Shown in pieces: positions 54,967 to 63,013 of a DNA stretch of 64,000 nucleotides; the stretch's first letter is position 1; each line of letters begins with the position of its first letter. Source of the DNA: Roseovarius azorensis. Lineage in GTDB: Bacteria; Pseudomonadota; Alphaproteobacteria; Rhodobacterales; Rhodobacteraceae. The DNA is taken from assembly GCF_900109455.1 (NCBI RefSeq), contig NZ_FOAG01000001.1, forward strand, positions 372,001-436,000. The letters are read 5' to 3'. Below the pieces are notes generated by a model. It saw only the letters and a list, made by a program, of their open reading frames with translations, searched no databases and was not told the origin of the DNA. The position numbers and the translations under genes were made by a program.

Positions 54967-56031
54967 GTGGCATTGACCAGAGACGGCGTTCTTGCGGCGC
55001 TGAAGACCATCACCGATCCGGTCAGCGGATCGGATATCGTAGCGGCAGGCGTGATGCGCGCGCTGACAGTAGAGGGTGGCACGGTGCGATTCGTGCTGGA
55101 AATCGACCCGGCCAAGGCCGAGGTCTACGCCCCGGTGCGCGACGCGGCAGAGGCGGCGATGCACGCGCTGCCGGGGGCGGATACCGTTTCGGTCGTTCTG
55201 ACCGGGCATTCGGCCAAGGCGCCGCCCGATCTCAAGCCCGCTCGCAAGGCGGAGCCGAAAGGCCCCGAAAAGGTGCCGGGGGTCGCGCATCTGATTGCCA
55301 TCGCCTCGGGCAAGGGCGGGGTGGGGAAATCCACCGTCTCGGCCAATCTCGCCTGTGCGCTCGCCGCCGAGGGGCGGCGTGTGGGGCTGCTCGACGCGGA
55401 CGTTTACGGTCCCAGCCAGCCGCGCATGCTGGGTGTGTCGGGCCGCCCCGCCAGCCCCGACGGCAAGATCATCCTGCCAATGCGCAATCACGGCGTCACG
55501 ATGATGTCCATCGGCCTGATGACCAACGAGGGCCAGGCCGTCGTATGGCGCGGTCCGATGCTGATGGGGGCGCTGCAGCAGATGCTGATGCAGGTGCAGT
55601 GGGGCGCGCTCGACTGCCTGCTGGTCGATCTGCCACCCGGCACCGGCGACGTGCAGATGACGCTAGCGCAAAAGGCGCAGGTGGATGGCGCGATCATCGT
55701 CTCCACCCCGCAGGATGTGGCGCTGCTGGATGCGCGCAAGGGGGTCGACATGTTCAACCAGCTGCATGTCCCGGTGCTGGGCATGATCGAGAACATGAGC
55801 ACGCATATCTGCTCGAACTGCGGGCATGAGGAACATGTCTTCGGCCATGGCGGGGTGCGGGCAGAGGCCGCGAAACTGGGCGTGCCGCTTCTGGCGGAGA
55901 TTCCGCTGCATCTGGATATCCGCCTCGCCTCGGACGGCGGCGCGCCGATCGTGGTCTCGAAACCCGACAGCCCGCAGGCGCAGGCGTTCCGCGAGGTGGC
56001 CCGCCACCTCATCAACGAAGGGCTGGCATGA
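54967..56031 (+). CDS. mrp: Mrp/NBP35-family Fe-S cluster carrier ATPase
   Basis: 354-residue P-loop protein that carries and inserts [4Fe-4S] clusters. An N-terminal DUF59-like domain (ALTRDGVLAALKTITDPVSGSDI) is followed by the deviant Walker A ASGKGGVGKSTVSANLACAL. LLDADVYGPSQPRMLG and VDLPPGTGDVQMTL come next, with the cluster-binding CxxC in HICSNCGHEEHVFGHGG. The start is GTG at 54967, two bases after the previous stop; the in-frame ATG at 54919 would overlap that gene. Its place next to an enzyme system with many Fe-S clusters suggests dedicated cluster delivery. Confidence 0.92.
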   Translation: MALTRDGVLAALKTITDPVSGSDIVAAGVMRALTVEGGTVRFVLEIDPAKAEVYAPVRDAAEAAMHALPGADTVSVVLTGHSAKAPPDLKPARKAEPKGPEKVPGVAHLIAIASGKGGVGKSTVSANLACALAAEGRRVGLLDADVYGPSQPRMLGVSGRPASPDGKIILPMRNHGVTMMSIGLMTNEGQAVVWRGPMLMGALQQMLMQVQWGALDCLLVDLPPGTGDVQMTLAQKAQVDGAIIVSTPQDVALLDARKGVDMFNQLHVPVLGMIENMSTHICSNCGHEEHVFGHGGVRAEAAKLGVPLLAEIPLHLDIRLASDGGAPIVVSKPDSPQAQAFREVARHLINEGLA

Positions 56032-56735
56032 CCGAACCGAGCTTTCCGCCGCTCATGTCGGGTCTGGCCGTCGCCGGCCCCGTCGACCCGTTCGACAAGG
56101 CCCGCGCCATGGCCGCACTTGGCTGTGACGCGGGGCTGATCGTGCATAACGTCACCGCCAACCGGCTCATGGCGGCACTGGTCATGGCCCCCGAGGTGCC
56201 GCTCAAGGAGGCGATGGTGATGCTGCCCGCCTGCGGCGTCGGCTTTCAGAACGCGCTTGGCGCATTGGCTCCGCCCGAGGTCGCGGTGCATCTGGAATGG
56301 GCGGGGGGTCTGCGCATCAACGGCGCCTCTTGCGGGCGGTTGCGTGCGGCGGCGGGCGGCAGCGATCCCGAGGCAGAGCCGGATTGGCTTGTGATCGGGC
56401 TGGAACTGCGGCTGATGCAGATCACCGAGCGACCCGGCGACCGGCTCGATCAAACCTCTCTCTACGACGAGGGCTGCGCTGAGGTGGACGCCACGCAATT
56501 GCTCGAAGCCTGGGCGCGTCATACCCTCGTCTGGATCAACCGCTGGGAAGACGACGGCAATCGCCCGCTGCATGCCGAATGGAGCGGTCTCGCCTGGGCC
56601 GTCGGCGAGCAGGTCACCCAAGGCGCGCTGACCGGCACCTATATGGGGGTCGACGAACGTTTTGGCATGCTGTTGCGCGCCGACGACACGACCCATCTCA
56701 TCCCGCTCACCACCCTGCTGGAGACCCAAGCATGA
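56028..56735 (+). CDS. Biotin/lipoate ligase-like protein (DUF4444) without catalytic lysine
   Basis: 235 residues with a BirA/LplA-type fold: FQNALGALAPPEVAVHLEWAG corresponds to the region before the catalytic loop, and a C-terminal SH3-like DUF4444 domain (about 170-230, GALTGTYMGVDERFGMLLRA) resembles the BirA C-domain. At the place where BirA has KWPNDL..KKLAGIL this protein reads EWAGGLRINGASCGRL, so the catalytic lysine is missing, as is the GRGRRGR-like nucleotide loop. It is therefore probably not an active ligase. It overlaps mrp and the next gene by four bases each. Confidence 0.78.
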   Translation: MTEPSFPPLMSGLAVAGPVDPFDKARAMAALGCDAGLIVHNVTANRLMAALVMAPEVPLKEAMVMLPACGVGFQNALGALAPPEVAVHLEWAGGLRINGASCGRLRAAAGGSDPEAEPDWLVIGLELRLMQITERPGDRLDQTSLYDEGCAEVDATQLLEAWARHTLVWINRWEDDGNRPLHAEWSGLAWAVGEQVTQGALTGTYMGVDERFGMLLRADDTTHLIPLTTLLETQA

Positions 56736-57211
56736 AACTGGCCCGCGCGATCCATTTCGACGAGAGCGATACCCGCGTCTATCACAGCCCGGCGCGCACC
56801 GGGGAATGGTGCATCTCGGGCGGGTTCGAATTTTCCAACTGGTCCGAGGCGGACCTGACCGGCAAGGCCCGGCAGGCGTTCGCCAACGGCTGGCTGGGGA
56901 TCGAGACCTTTGGCCGGGTGACCTTCGTCGCGGTGACGCAGGCCGAGGAGGCTGAGGTCGCGGCGCTGACGCAGGCCCTCGCGCAGCATTTCGTCGATCT
57001 CTACGGCGCCCCCGGTCTCGACGTCGCCCTGCCGGTCGCACGAGAGGAAATCGCCCATATGGCGGATCTCTGCGAGGATCACGCATCCAACACGCTGCTC
57101 ACCGTCCTGCGGGAACTGACCGAGGCGGGTGTGCGTGAAACCTACAGCGTTATCGAGTCGCAGGAAGCTGGAATCGAGCAATTCGCGATTCACGGTTCTC
57201 TGGAAGAGTAG
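56732..57211 (+). CDS. DUF6505-type protein
   Basis: 159 residues, soluble: MKLARAIHFDESDTRVYHSP, then ARTGEWCISGGFEFSNW, FVAVTQAEEAEVAALTQALAQHFVDLYGAP and a helical end with HASNTLLTVLRELTEAGV. It matches my recollection of DUF6505, an uncharacterised alphaproteobacterial family that keeps company with Mrp and DUF6494 genes. It overlaps the preceding gene (ATGA) and is the last of the four-gene unit. Confidence 0.75.
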   Translation: MKLARAIHFDESDTRVYHSPARTGEWCISGGFEFSNWSEADLTGKARQAFANGWLGIETFGRVTFVAVTQAEEAEVAALTQALAQHFVDLYGAPGLDVALPVAREEIAHMADLCEDHASNTLLTVLRELTEAGVRETYSVIESQEAGIEQFAIHGSLEE

Positions 57212-57225
57212 GTGTCGGTCGGGGG

Positions 57226-57244
57226 CGGGGGCGTTGCGCCCCCG
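57226..57244. terminator. GC hairpin between converging genes
   Basis: A perfect eight-pair stem (CGGGGGCG / CGCCCCCG) with a TTG loop, 15 bp after the DUF6505 stop and 5 bp before the 3' end of the opposite lipoprotein gene. There is no long T-tract. Confidence 0.55.
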
Positions 57245-57249
57245 TCGCG

Positions 57250-57873
57250 CTATTCCGATCCCGTCGCTGCCGTGGTCTGGCCCGGCGTCCACGCCGCCAG
57301 CACCCTGGAATTGTCGTCGCTGTCGTATTCGTAGAGTTCCTGTTCGCGCACGCCGGGGATATTGCCGAAATCCTCGGCGGTCTTGCGCGGCGACCAGGAT
57401 CTGCGCACCTGGCCGGGGAACAGCTCTGCCAGGATGCGCGAGGTGGCGACCGAGCAGGCGGCGTTGGGCACCGGGCCGTTGGCCTTGACCAATTGAATGG
57501 CCCGCTCCGCCAGTTCCGGCGAGACGTCAAGCTCTTGAATCTTTACATGAAATGTCTTGCGGGCGTGATAACGGGTATAGACATCCGCCACTTGCGGGGT
57601 GATGCCGAACAGCACATCGTTGCGCTCTGGGATCGTCTCGTGCTTGAAGGATCCGGCCGGGTCAAAGATCACCCGCTGCGAGCCGTTGATCATCAGCGAG
57701 GTATGCGCGCCCGCGCCGGTCTTGTTGTTGATCATGGTGAACACGGTCAAACGCGGCGGCCCGTCATGGCGATAGGCGGCGCGCGCCACCGCCTCATCCG
57801 GGGCCCAGACCGATTCGGCGGCGCAGGCCCCCAGCAGCATCACGGCCGCAATGCCAAGAACCCAGGCGCGCAT
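57250..57873 (-). CDS. Putative lipoprotein, possible permuted papain-like fold
   Basis: 207 residues with a lipobox (MLLGAC) ending the signal peptide. The mature part has a histidine in GAGAHTSLMINGSQRVIFDP and a cysteine in VPNAACSVATSRILAELFPG. The order His-then-Cys, with a preceding beta-strand, is seen in permuted NlpC/P60 (YiiX-like) hydrolases, but the overall resemblance is weak and I do not claim an activity. The start at 57873 fits a lipoprotein signal; 57885 is also possible. Confidence 0.7.
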   Translation of the reverse strand: MRAWVLGIAAVMLLGACAAESVWAPDEAVARAAYRHDGPPRLTVFTMINNKTGAGAHTSLMINGSQRVIFDPAGSFKHETIPERNDVLFGITPQVADVYTRYHARKTFHVKIQELDVSPELAERAIQLVKANGPVPNAACSVATSRILAELFPGQVRRSWSPRKTAEDFGNIPGVREQELYEYDSDDNSRVLAAWTPGQTTAATGSE

Positions 57874-57911
57874 CACGAACTCCACATATCCGGCGTTTAA
57901 AAGGGGCGGCC

Positions 57912-58046
57912 TCAGCTGTTGACCAGGGCCATGAAGATCAGCACGCCGATGATCACGATCACCGACCAGGTGACGGCCCTGACAAAGCCCTCAAAGGTCC
58001 TTTCCTGAACCTCGGTATTCATTTCCCCATGCTTGTGGTCGGCCAT
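57912..58046 (-). CDS. aa3-type cytochrome c oxidase subunit IV
   Basis: 44 residues, too short for most ORF calls: MADHKHGEMNTEVQERTFEG, then a single membrane helix (about 22-42) ending FMALVNS. The HKHGEM motif, the ATFxGF-like segment and the hydrophobic helix match the small subunit IV of Paracoccus and Rhodobacter aa3 oxidases, which stabilises the complex but is not essential for turnover. A weak purine-rich stretch (GGACTCTCAC) precedes the ATG. No other oxidase subunit gene is nearby, which is common for this subunit. Confidence 0.88.
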   Translation of the reverse strand: MADHKHGEMNTEVQERTFEGFVRAVTWSVIVIIGVLIFMALVNS

Positions 58047-58132
58047 ATGTGAGAGTCCTTCGTTAACTGATATAATTCAGCGGCTGGATACCGTATTTGC
58101 CCCGGCCTGTCACGCCCCAAGCGGTTTCGGGG

Positions 58133-58585
58133 CTAGTCTTTGTTCAGGTCTTCGGCCAGCCGAAAGCCGATGCGGTTGGGGTCTGCCGCATCTGGCTGTT
58201 TCGGCAGGGCGCGGAGCATGACGCCGAGTTGGCTGACATGCTGCACCAGTTGCGTGCGCATGCCCATCTGGTCCTGTCCGTAAAAGGTGATGATGTCCGG
58301 CTCGAAATAGCCCATCCCCTCGATCCGGATCACGCCGATATCGCTGCCGGCGAAGCCCATGGCGACCTCGTGTTCCTCGTCCAGCGTCTTCTCGAAATTC
58401 TGGATGTAGAGAATCAGGCGTTCATAGGCCCATTGTGCGGGGCTTTTCTGGCTTACCGGTTGTCGCGGCAGGGTGTTGGCGGCAGTTTCGATACAGGGCT
58501 GATCGGGGTTGGTATGCACCTCGTGCGCGCGGGGCATGGCGTGGTCTTCCGCGATCTCTGCCGATGTTTCGATCCTGTCAGCCAT
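58133..58585 (-). CDS. DUF6173-type protein
   Basis: 150 residues, soluble, with a disordered first third. The conserved part is SPAQWAYERLILYIQNFEK, then LDEEHEVAMGFAGSDIGVIR, IEGMGYFEPDIITFYGQD, and QLVQHVSQLGVMLRALPK. It resembles the DUF6173 family of Rhodobacterales. The function is unknown. The GAGGG ribosome binding site precedes ATG 58585. It follows the MBL-fold gene by 15 bp on the same strand. Confidence 0.72.
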   Translation of the reverse strand: MADRIETSAEIAEDHAMPRAHEVHTNPDQPCIETAANTLPRQPVSQKSPAQWAYERLILYIQNFEKTLDEEHEVAMGFAGSDIGVIRIEGMGYFEPDIITFYGQDQMGMRTQLVQHVSQLGVMLRALPKQPDAADPNRIGFRLAEDLNKD

Positions 58586-58600
58586 GGCGCATCCCTCGCG

Positions 58601-59644
58601 TTACCGATCCTTGATCTGCCAGAGCCACGCCCCGTCCTCTCGCCGCCAGCGTCGCACCTCGCCAGCGTGGAGCAAATGGTTGAGATGCGCAACGGATTCC
58701 ACCAGCGCCAGCCCGTAGGTGCCCTGGTCGATCCGGCGCTTGAAGAGATGCGGGAAGCAGTCGGCGGCGGTGTGCGGCTCTTGCAGAAACGCGCGCAGAC
58801 GGTCGAGCGCGCCGTGGTGGTTGTCGCGCAGTTGCTGCATCCTGAGCGGCAGGCCGGTAAAGGGCAGCTTGTGGCCGGGCAGCACAAGGTGATCGTCGCG
58901 CGCATGCCGCGCCAGCCGGTCGCAGGCGGCGAGCCAGTCGGAGAGCGGGTCGGCCTCGGGTTCGGTCGGGTAGACGCCGATATTGGGGCTGATCGAGGGC
59001 AGGATCTGATCGCCTGCGATCACCAGGTTGTCGTCGCGGCTCCAGAGGGTGAGGTGGTCGGGGGCGTGTCCGCCGCCCAACCGCACATCCCAGTCCCGCC
59101 CGCCGGCGCGGATCACGTCGCCCTCCTGCACGCGGGTATAGCCGACGGGGATGGGATGGCAGATGTCCGCGAAATTGTAGGGGCGTTCCGCTTTGCGGAT
59201 CTCGTAAATCGCGGGGTCCATGCCGCCGGCGCGGGAAAAGGCGAGGGCCTGCGGGGTGGGGGCGTCCTCGACATCCAGAATCAGCATCCGCGCCATCAGC
59301 CAACTGGTGCGGGTGGCCCAGAGGGCGGCGTTGAAGCGTTCCATCAGCCAGCCCGCCATGCCGATATGATCGGGATGGTGGTGGGTCAGGATCACGCGCG
59401 AGACGGGACGGCCCTGAAGGGGGCCTGCGAGGATCTCCTCCCACAGCGCGACGCTGCGCCGGGAGTGGATTCCGGTGTCGATGATGGTCCAGCTGTCGCC
59501 CTCGTCGAGCGCGTAGACATTGACGTGATCGAGCACCATGGGCAACGGCAGGCGCAGCCAGAGGAGGCCGGGGGCGATCACGGTCGCGGTCCCGGTTGCG
59601 GGGGGATCCTGCCATGGGGTGCGTATGATCGCGGCACCGTCCAT
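58601..59644 (-). CDS. MBL-fold metallo-hydrolase
   Basis: 347 residues with the metallo-beta-lactamase motif THHHPDHIGMAGWLM, then GGGHAPDHLTLWS, VIAGDQILPSISPN and a later LPGHKLPFTG histidine. A helical C-terminal region (about 255-345) follows, as in the LACTB2/RNase Z-like hydrolase subgroup. The substrate is unknown; thioester hydrolysis is possible given the adjacent acyl-CoA dehydrogenase gene, with which it overlaps by one base (TGATG). Confidence 0.88.
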   Translation of the reverse strand: MDGAAIIRTPWQDPPATGTATVIAPGLLWLRLPLPMVLDHVNVYALDEGDSWTIIDTGIHSRRSVALWEEILAGPLQGRPVSRVILTHHHPDHIGMAGWLMERFNAALWATRTSWLMARMLILDVEDAPTPQALAFSRAGGMDPAIYEIRKAERPYNFADICHPIPVGYTRVQEGDVIRAGGRDWDVRLGGGHAPDHLTLWSRDDNLVIAGDQILPSISPNIGVYPTEPEADPLSDWLAACDRLARHARDDHLVLPGHKLPFTGLPLRMQQLRDNHHGALDRLRAFLQEPHTAADCFPHLFKRRIDQGTYGLALVESVAHLNHLLHAGEVRRWRREDGAWLWQIKDR

Positions 59645-61362
59645 CAGGCGGCAAAGTCCTCGGGCGTCAGCGCATAGAGGTCATCGGCCCCCTGGGTGGC
59701 ATGCGCCAGCAGGCCCGCATGTTCGGGCAGCAGGCGCGTGATGTAGAACCGCGCCAGGCGGCTACGCGGGCCATCGCCACCCTCGGCCAGCGCGGCCTTG
59801 AGGTGGAAATGCCCGCCCAGCACACGGGCCACGCCGCGCAGAAAGGGGGCCGCACCCGCGAAACGCTGGGTCGTATCCTGTTGCGCCACCATCCATTCCA
59901 CCGCCTCGCGCAGCGTCTCGGAGGCCTGCCAGACGGGTTCGGCCAGATCGGGCAGGGTGCCGCGCGCGGTCTCGGCCTGTGCCTCGATCTCGTCGAGCAT
60001 GGCATGCGCGGCCTCGCCGCCGTCCATCAGCTTGCGCGATGCGAGGTCCATCGCCTGAATGCCGTTGGTGCCCTCGTAGATCGCCGTGACGCGCACGTCG
60101 CGCAGGTATTGCGCGGCGCCGGTTTCCTCGATGAAGCCCATGCCGCCATGCACCTGAATCCCCATGTCCGAAACGGCGATGCCGGTGTCGGTGCCAAACG
60201 CCTTGGCGATGGGTGTCAGGAATGCGGCGCGTGCGGCCCAGTGCGCCTCGCCGGTGGCGGTCTGCATGTCGATGGCCTGCGCGCAGGCGAGGGCGATGGC
60301 GCGGGCGGCAAAGGTGTCGGCGCGCATCGTGGCCAGCATCCGGCGCACGTCGGCATGGTCGATGATCGCGCCCGTGCCGCCCCTGACCGGGGTGCGACCC
60401 TGTTTGCGGTCCGTTGCATAGGCAAGCGCATGCTGGAACGCCGCCTCGGCCACGCCGATGCCCTGACCGCCGACGCCGAGACGGGCGTTGTTCATCATGG
60501 TGAACATGGCGCGCATGCCGTCATGCGGTTTGCCCACCAGCCAGCCGGTCGCGCCGTCATACTGCATCACCGCCGTCGGACTGCCGTGCAGGCCCATCTT
60601 GTGTTCGAGGCTGACGACGTGCAGGCCGTTGGGTCTGCCCGGATCGCCGTTATCGTCGGGAATATACTTGGGCACGAGAAACAGGCTGATCCCCTTGGTA
60701 CCCGGCACGCCGTCGGGCAGGCGGGCCAGCACGAGGTGGCAGACATTCTCGGTGAAATCGTTGTCGCCCCAGGAGATGTAGATTTTCTGCCCGGTGATCG
60801 CATAGGTGCCGTCGCCATTCGGCTCGGCTCTGGTGCGCAGTGCGCCCACGTCCGATCCCGCCTGCGGCTCTGTCAGGTTCATCGTGCCGGACCACGCGCC
60901 GCTGACCAGCCTGGGCAGGTAGATCGCCTTGAGCGCGTCGCTGGCGTGATGCTCAATCGCCTCGATCTGGCCCTGAGTCATCAGCGGGTTGAGTTGCAGC
61001 GCGAGACAAGCCGAGGACATCATCTCGTTCACTGCCGTGGTCAGGGTCATCGGCAGACCCATGCCGCCATGATCGGGATGCGCGCTGATTGAGACCCAGC
61101 CGCCGTCGGCAATGGCGCGGTAGCCCTCGGCATAGCCCGGCGAGGTGCGCACGACGCCGTTTTCCAGCCGTGCGGGCGTCATGTCGCCCGGGCGCTGCAG
61201 GGGATAGAGCACCTCTTCGCACATGCGGCCCGCCTCGGAGAGGATCGCGGCGGTCATGTCCGGCGTGGCCTCGGCAAAGCGGTCGGTGGCGGTGACCTGC
61301 CCAAGGCCCACGATATGATCGAACAGGAACCGATACTCATCAACCGGTGCGCGATACGGCAT
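59644..61362 (-). CDS. Acyl-CoA dehydrogenase of the DmdC (3-methylmercaptopropionyl-CoA dehydrogenase) type
   Basis: 572-residue flavoprotein, longer than usual acyl-CoA dehydrogenases because of an extra N-terminal segment and a C-terminal extension. It starts MPYRAPVDEYRFLFDHIVGL, has the flavin and substrate loop MNLTEPQAGSDVGALRTRA, SWGDNDFTENVCHLVLAR and the QVHGGMGFIEETGAAQYLRDVR catalytic region. Roseobacters carry several such paralogues; one family member oxidises methylmercaptopropionyl-CoA in DMSP demethylation, but others act on different CoA esters, so the exact substrate is open. The ATG at 61362 follows CAGGAGATTT. Confidence 0.85.
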   Translation of the reverse strand: MPYRAPVDEYRFLFDHIVGLGQVTATDRFAEATPDMTAAILSEAGRMCEEVLYPLQRPGDMTPARLENGVVRTSPGYAEGYRAIADGGWVSISAHPDHGGMGLPMTLTTAVNEMMSSACLALQLNPLMTQGQIEAIEHHASDALKAIYLPRLVSGAWSGTMNLTEPQAGSDVGALRTRAEPNGDGTYAITGQKIYISWGDNDFTENVCHLVLARLPDGVPGTKGISLFLVPKYIPDDNGDPGRPNGLHVVSLEHKMGLHGSPTAVMQYDGATGWLVGKPHDGMRAMFTMMNNARLGVGGQGIGVAEAAFQHALAYATDRKQGRTPVRGGTGAIIDHADVRRMLATMRADTFAARAIALACAQAIDMQTATGEAHWAARAAFLTPIAKAFGTDTGIAVSDMGIQVHGGMGFIEETGAAQYLRDVRVTAIYEGTNGIQAMDLASRKLMDGGEAAHAMLDEIEAQAETARGTLPDLAEPVWQASETLREAVEWMVAQQDTTQRFAGAAPFLRGVARVLGGHFHLKAALAEGGDGPRSRLARFYITRLLPEHAGLLAHATQGADDLYALTPEDFAA

Positions 61363-61494
61363 TGAAATCTCCTGATGCTGCCGGGGCGTCTTGGCACTGT
61401 GGGCTGGCCCCTGTATGAAATCTGTTCTGAACCCGAGCGTAATCAATCGCGGCCCGCCTTCAACAGCAACGCCGCGTCAGAAAGGCCAGTGCAT

Positions 61495-62436
61495 TTGCAA
61501 ACGCACTCTCTTTCCCCCGATCCGGCAGGATTTGCAAGGGCCGCAGCGATCTGGCGGGCGGGCGGGCTGGTGGCCTTTCCGACCGAGACGGTCTATGGGC
61601 TGGGCGCGGATGCGCGCAACGATCTGGCGGTTGCGCGGATTTTCGAGGCCAAGGGGCGGCCGCGATTCAATCCGCTAATCGTGCATGTGGCGAGCGCCGA
61701 GGCGGCGCGGGCCTGTGTCGAATGGTCCCATGACGCAGAGATTCTGGCGAGCGCCTTCTGGCCTGGGCCGCTGACCCTGGTTCTGCCGCTCAGGGCCGGG
61801 GCCGGGCTGTCGCCGCTGGTAACTGCGGAGCTGCCGACGCTGGCGATTCGCGTGCCCGCGCATCCGGTGGCGCAGGGATTGCTGGCCGCGTTCGGCGGGC
61901 CGGTGGCCGCGCCCTCGGCCAACCCTTCGGGCCGGATCAGCCCGACCACGGCGGCGCATGTGCTGGCGGGGCTGGAGGGGCGGATCGACGCGGTGGTCGA
62001 TGGTGGGGCCTGTCCGGTCGGGGTGGAATCGACCATTGTGGGGCTGGCGGATCAGCCCGTGTTGCTGCGCCCCGGCGGATTGCCGGCCGAAGCGCTGGAG
62101 GCGGCGTTGCGTGCGCCGCTGGCGCGGCATGGGGCGGAGGATCCGCTGAGCGCGCCGGGACAGATGCAATCGCATTACGCGCCGGGCGCGCGCGTGCGGC
62201 TGAACGCCACCGGGCGGCGTGAGGGCGAGGTCATGCTGGGCTTTGGCGCGGTGGGTGGTGATCTGAACCTGTCGGCGGCGGGCGATCTGACCGAGGCGGC
62301 GGCCAATCTCTTTGGGTATCTGCATGCGCTGGATGCGAAAGGGGCGGCGGGCATTGCCGTTGCGCCTATTCCGGAGGTAGGGCTGGGGCGTGCGATCAAC
62401 GACCGGCTACGCCGGGCGGCGGCCGAGAAAGAGTAG
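61495..62436 (+). CDS. L-threonylcarbamoyladenylate synthase (Sua5)
   Basis: Makes threonylcarbamoyl-AMP for the t6A37 tRNA modification. 313 residues: a YrdC domain (about 5-200; AGGLVAFPTETVYGLGADARN, EAKGRPRFNPLIVH, FWPGPLTLVLPL, APSANPSGRISPTTAAHV) and a C-terminal Sua5 domain (SAPGQMQSHYAPGA onward). The start is uncertain: TTG 61495, nine bases after AAAGG, gives the usual length; GTG 61489 is an alternative. The ORF is open to 61375 but that stretch is not conserved-looking. It diverges from the acyl-CoA dehydrogenase gene. Confidence 0.92.
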   Translation: MQTHSLSPDPAGFARAAAIWRAGGLVAFPTETVYGLGADARNDLAVARIFEAKGRPRFNPLIVHVASAEAARACVEWSHDAEILASAFWPGPLTLVLPLRAGAGLSPLVTAELPTLAIRVPAHPVAQGLLAAFGGPVAAPSANPSGRISPTTAAHVLAGLEGRIDAVVDGGACPVGVESTIVGLADQPVLLRPGGLPAEALEAALRAPLARHGAEDPLSAPGQMQSHYAPGARVRLNATGRREGEVMLGFGAVGGDLNLSAAGDLTEAAANLFGYLHALDAKGAAGIAVAPIPEVGLGRAINDRLRRAAAEKE

Positions 62437-62468
62437 GGGGCGCTGCCCCCGTGGCTTGTCGAGGTCAG

Positions 62469-62641
62469 GCACCCATGCGCGGAACAAGGCGCGGAACGCG
62501 CCGCCGCGCAGCGCCCGTCCGCCCCACCGGGCGGGCGCTTTTTCAACGTCTCAGTCTCTTGATGGCGCGGAAGTATCTGGCAGATATAAACTGCCATCCA
62601 AATCTGTTGCAGCGCCCACCCGGCGGACGGGCGCTGCGCGG
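62469..62641 (-). repeat. Dispersed intergenic repeat element, copy B (MITE/REP-like)
   Basis: Inverted copy of the element at 16711-16884. The 140-bp core (62502-62641) has perfect 21-bp terminal inverted repeats (starting GCCGCGCAGCGC) and an internal hairpin near each end. The central AGATACTTCCGCGC block matches copy A in opposite orientation, as does the flanking CACCCATGCGCGG at 62469-62481. It lies between the converging sua5 and azlD genes. Small ORFs across it (for example one reading MARKYLADINC) are products of the repeat, not genes. Confidence 0.85.
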
Positions 62642-62686
62642 CTCTCCAGTCTTTGATAAACCACTGCTTCGGTCTGGAAGACCCTG

Positions 62687-63013
62687 TTATCCGAAAACTG
62701 CCAGCCCGCCATAGAGCGTCAGCGCACCCAGCACGATGGCGAGGATCACGTTGCGCAGGAAATATCCCGCAGCCAGCGTGACCAGGGCAGCGATCATGCG
62801 CGGCGCGTCGAGCGCGCCGCCGGTGGCGGCGGGCCAGACCACAAGGGGTGCCACCAGTCCCGGCAGCACCGCCACCGCCGTGTAGCGCAGGTGCCGCAGC
62901 AGCCAGGGCGGCAGGGGCCGGTCGCCGACCAGCCCGGTAAAGACGAAGCGCAGGCCAAAGCTGCCGAGACCCAGAAGGATGATGACGATCCAGAGGCTTG
63001 TCTTGTCGATCAT
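62687..63013 (-). CDS. AzlD family branched-chain amino acid exporter subunit
   Basis: 108 residues with four hydrophobic segments (about 8-26, 43-60, 68-83 and 88-105): small partner of AzlC. Family features are the opening membrane helix IVIILLGLGSFGLRFVF, then PPWLLRHLRYTAVAVLPGLV and the last helix ending GALTLYGGLAVFG. It overlaps azlC by four bases. A longer ORF in the same frame upstream overlaps azlC and is not the gene. Confidence 0.88.
   Translation of the reverse strand: MIDKTSLWIVIILLGLGSFGLRFVFTGLVGDRPLPPWLLRHLRYTAVAVLPGLVAPLVVWPAATGGALDAPRMIAALVTLAAGYFLRNVILAIVLGALTLYGGLAVFG

Noticed and set aside
62390..62714. Short ORFs across the intergenic repeat (reading ARKYLADINC and similar; also 16613-16965)
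   Set aside because: Both are produced by the repeated element itself and appear in both copies; no ribosome binding site and no independent conservation of the reading frame.
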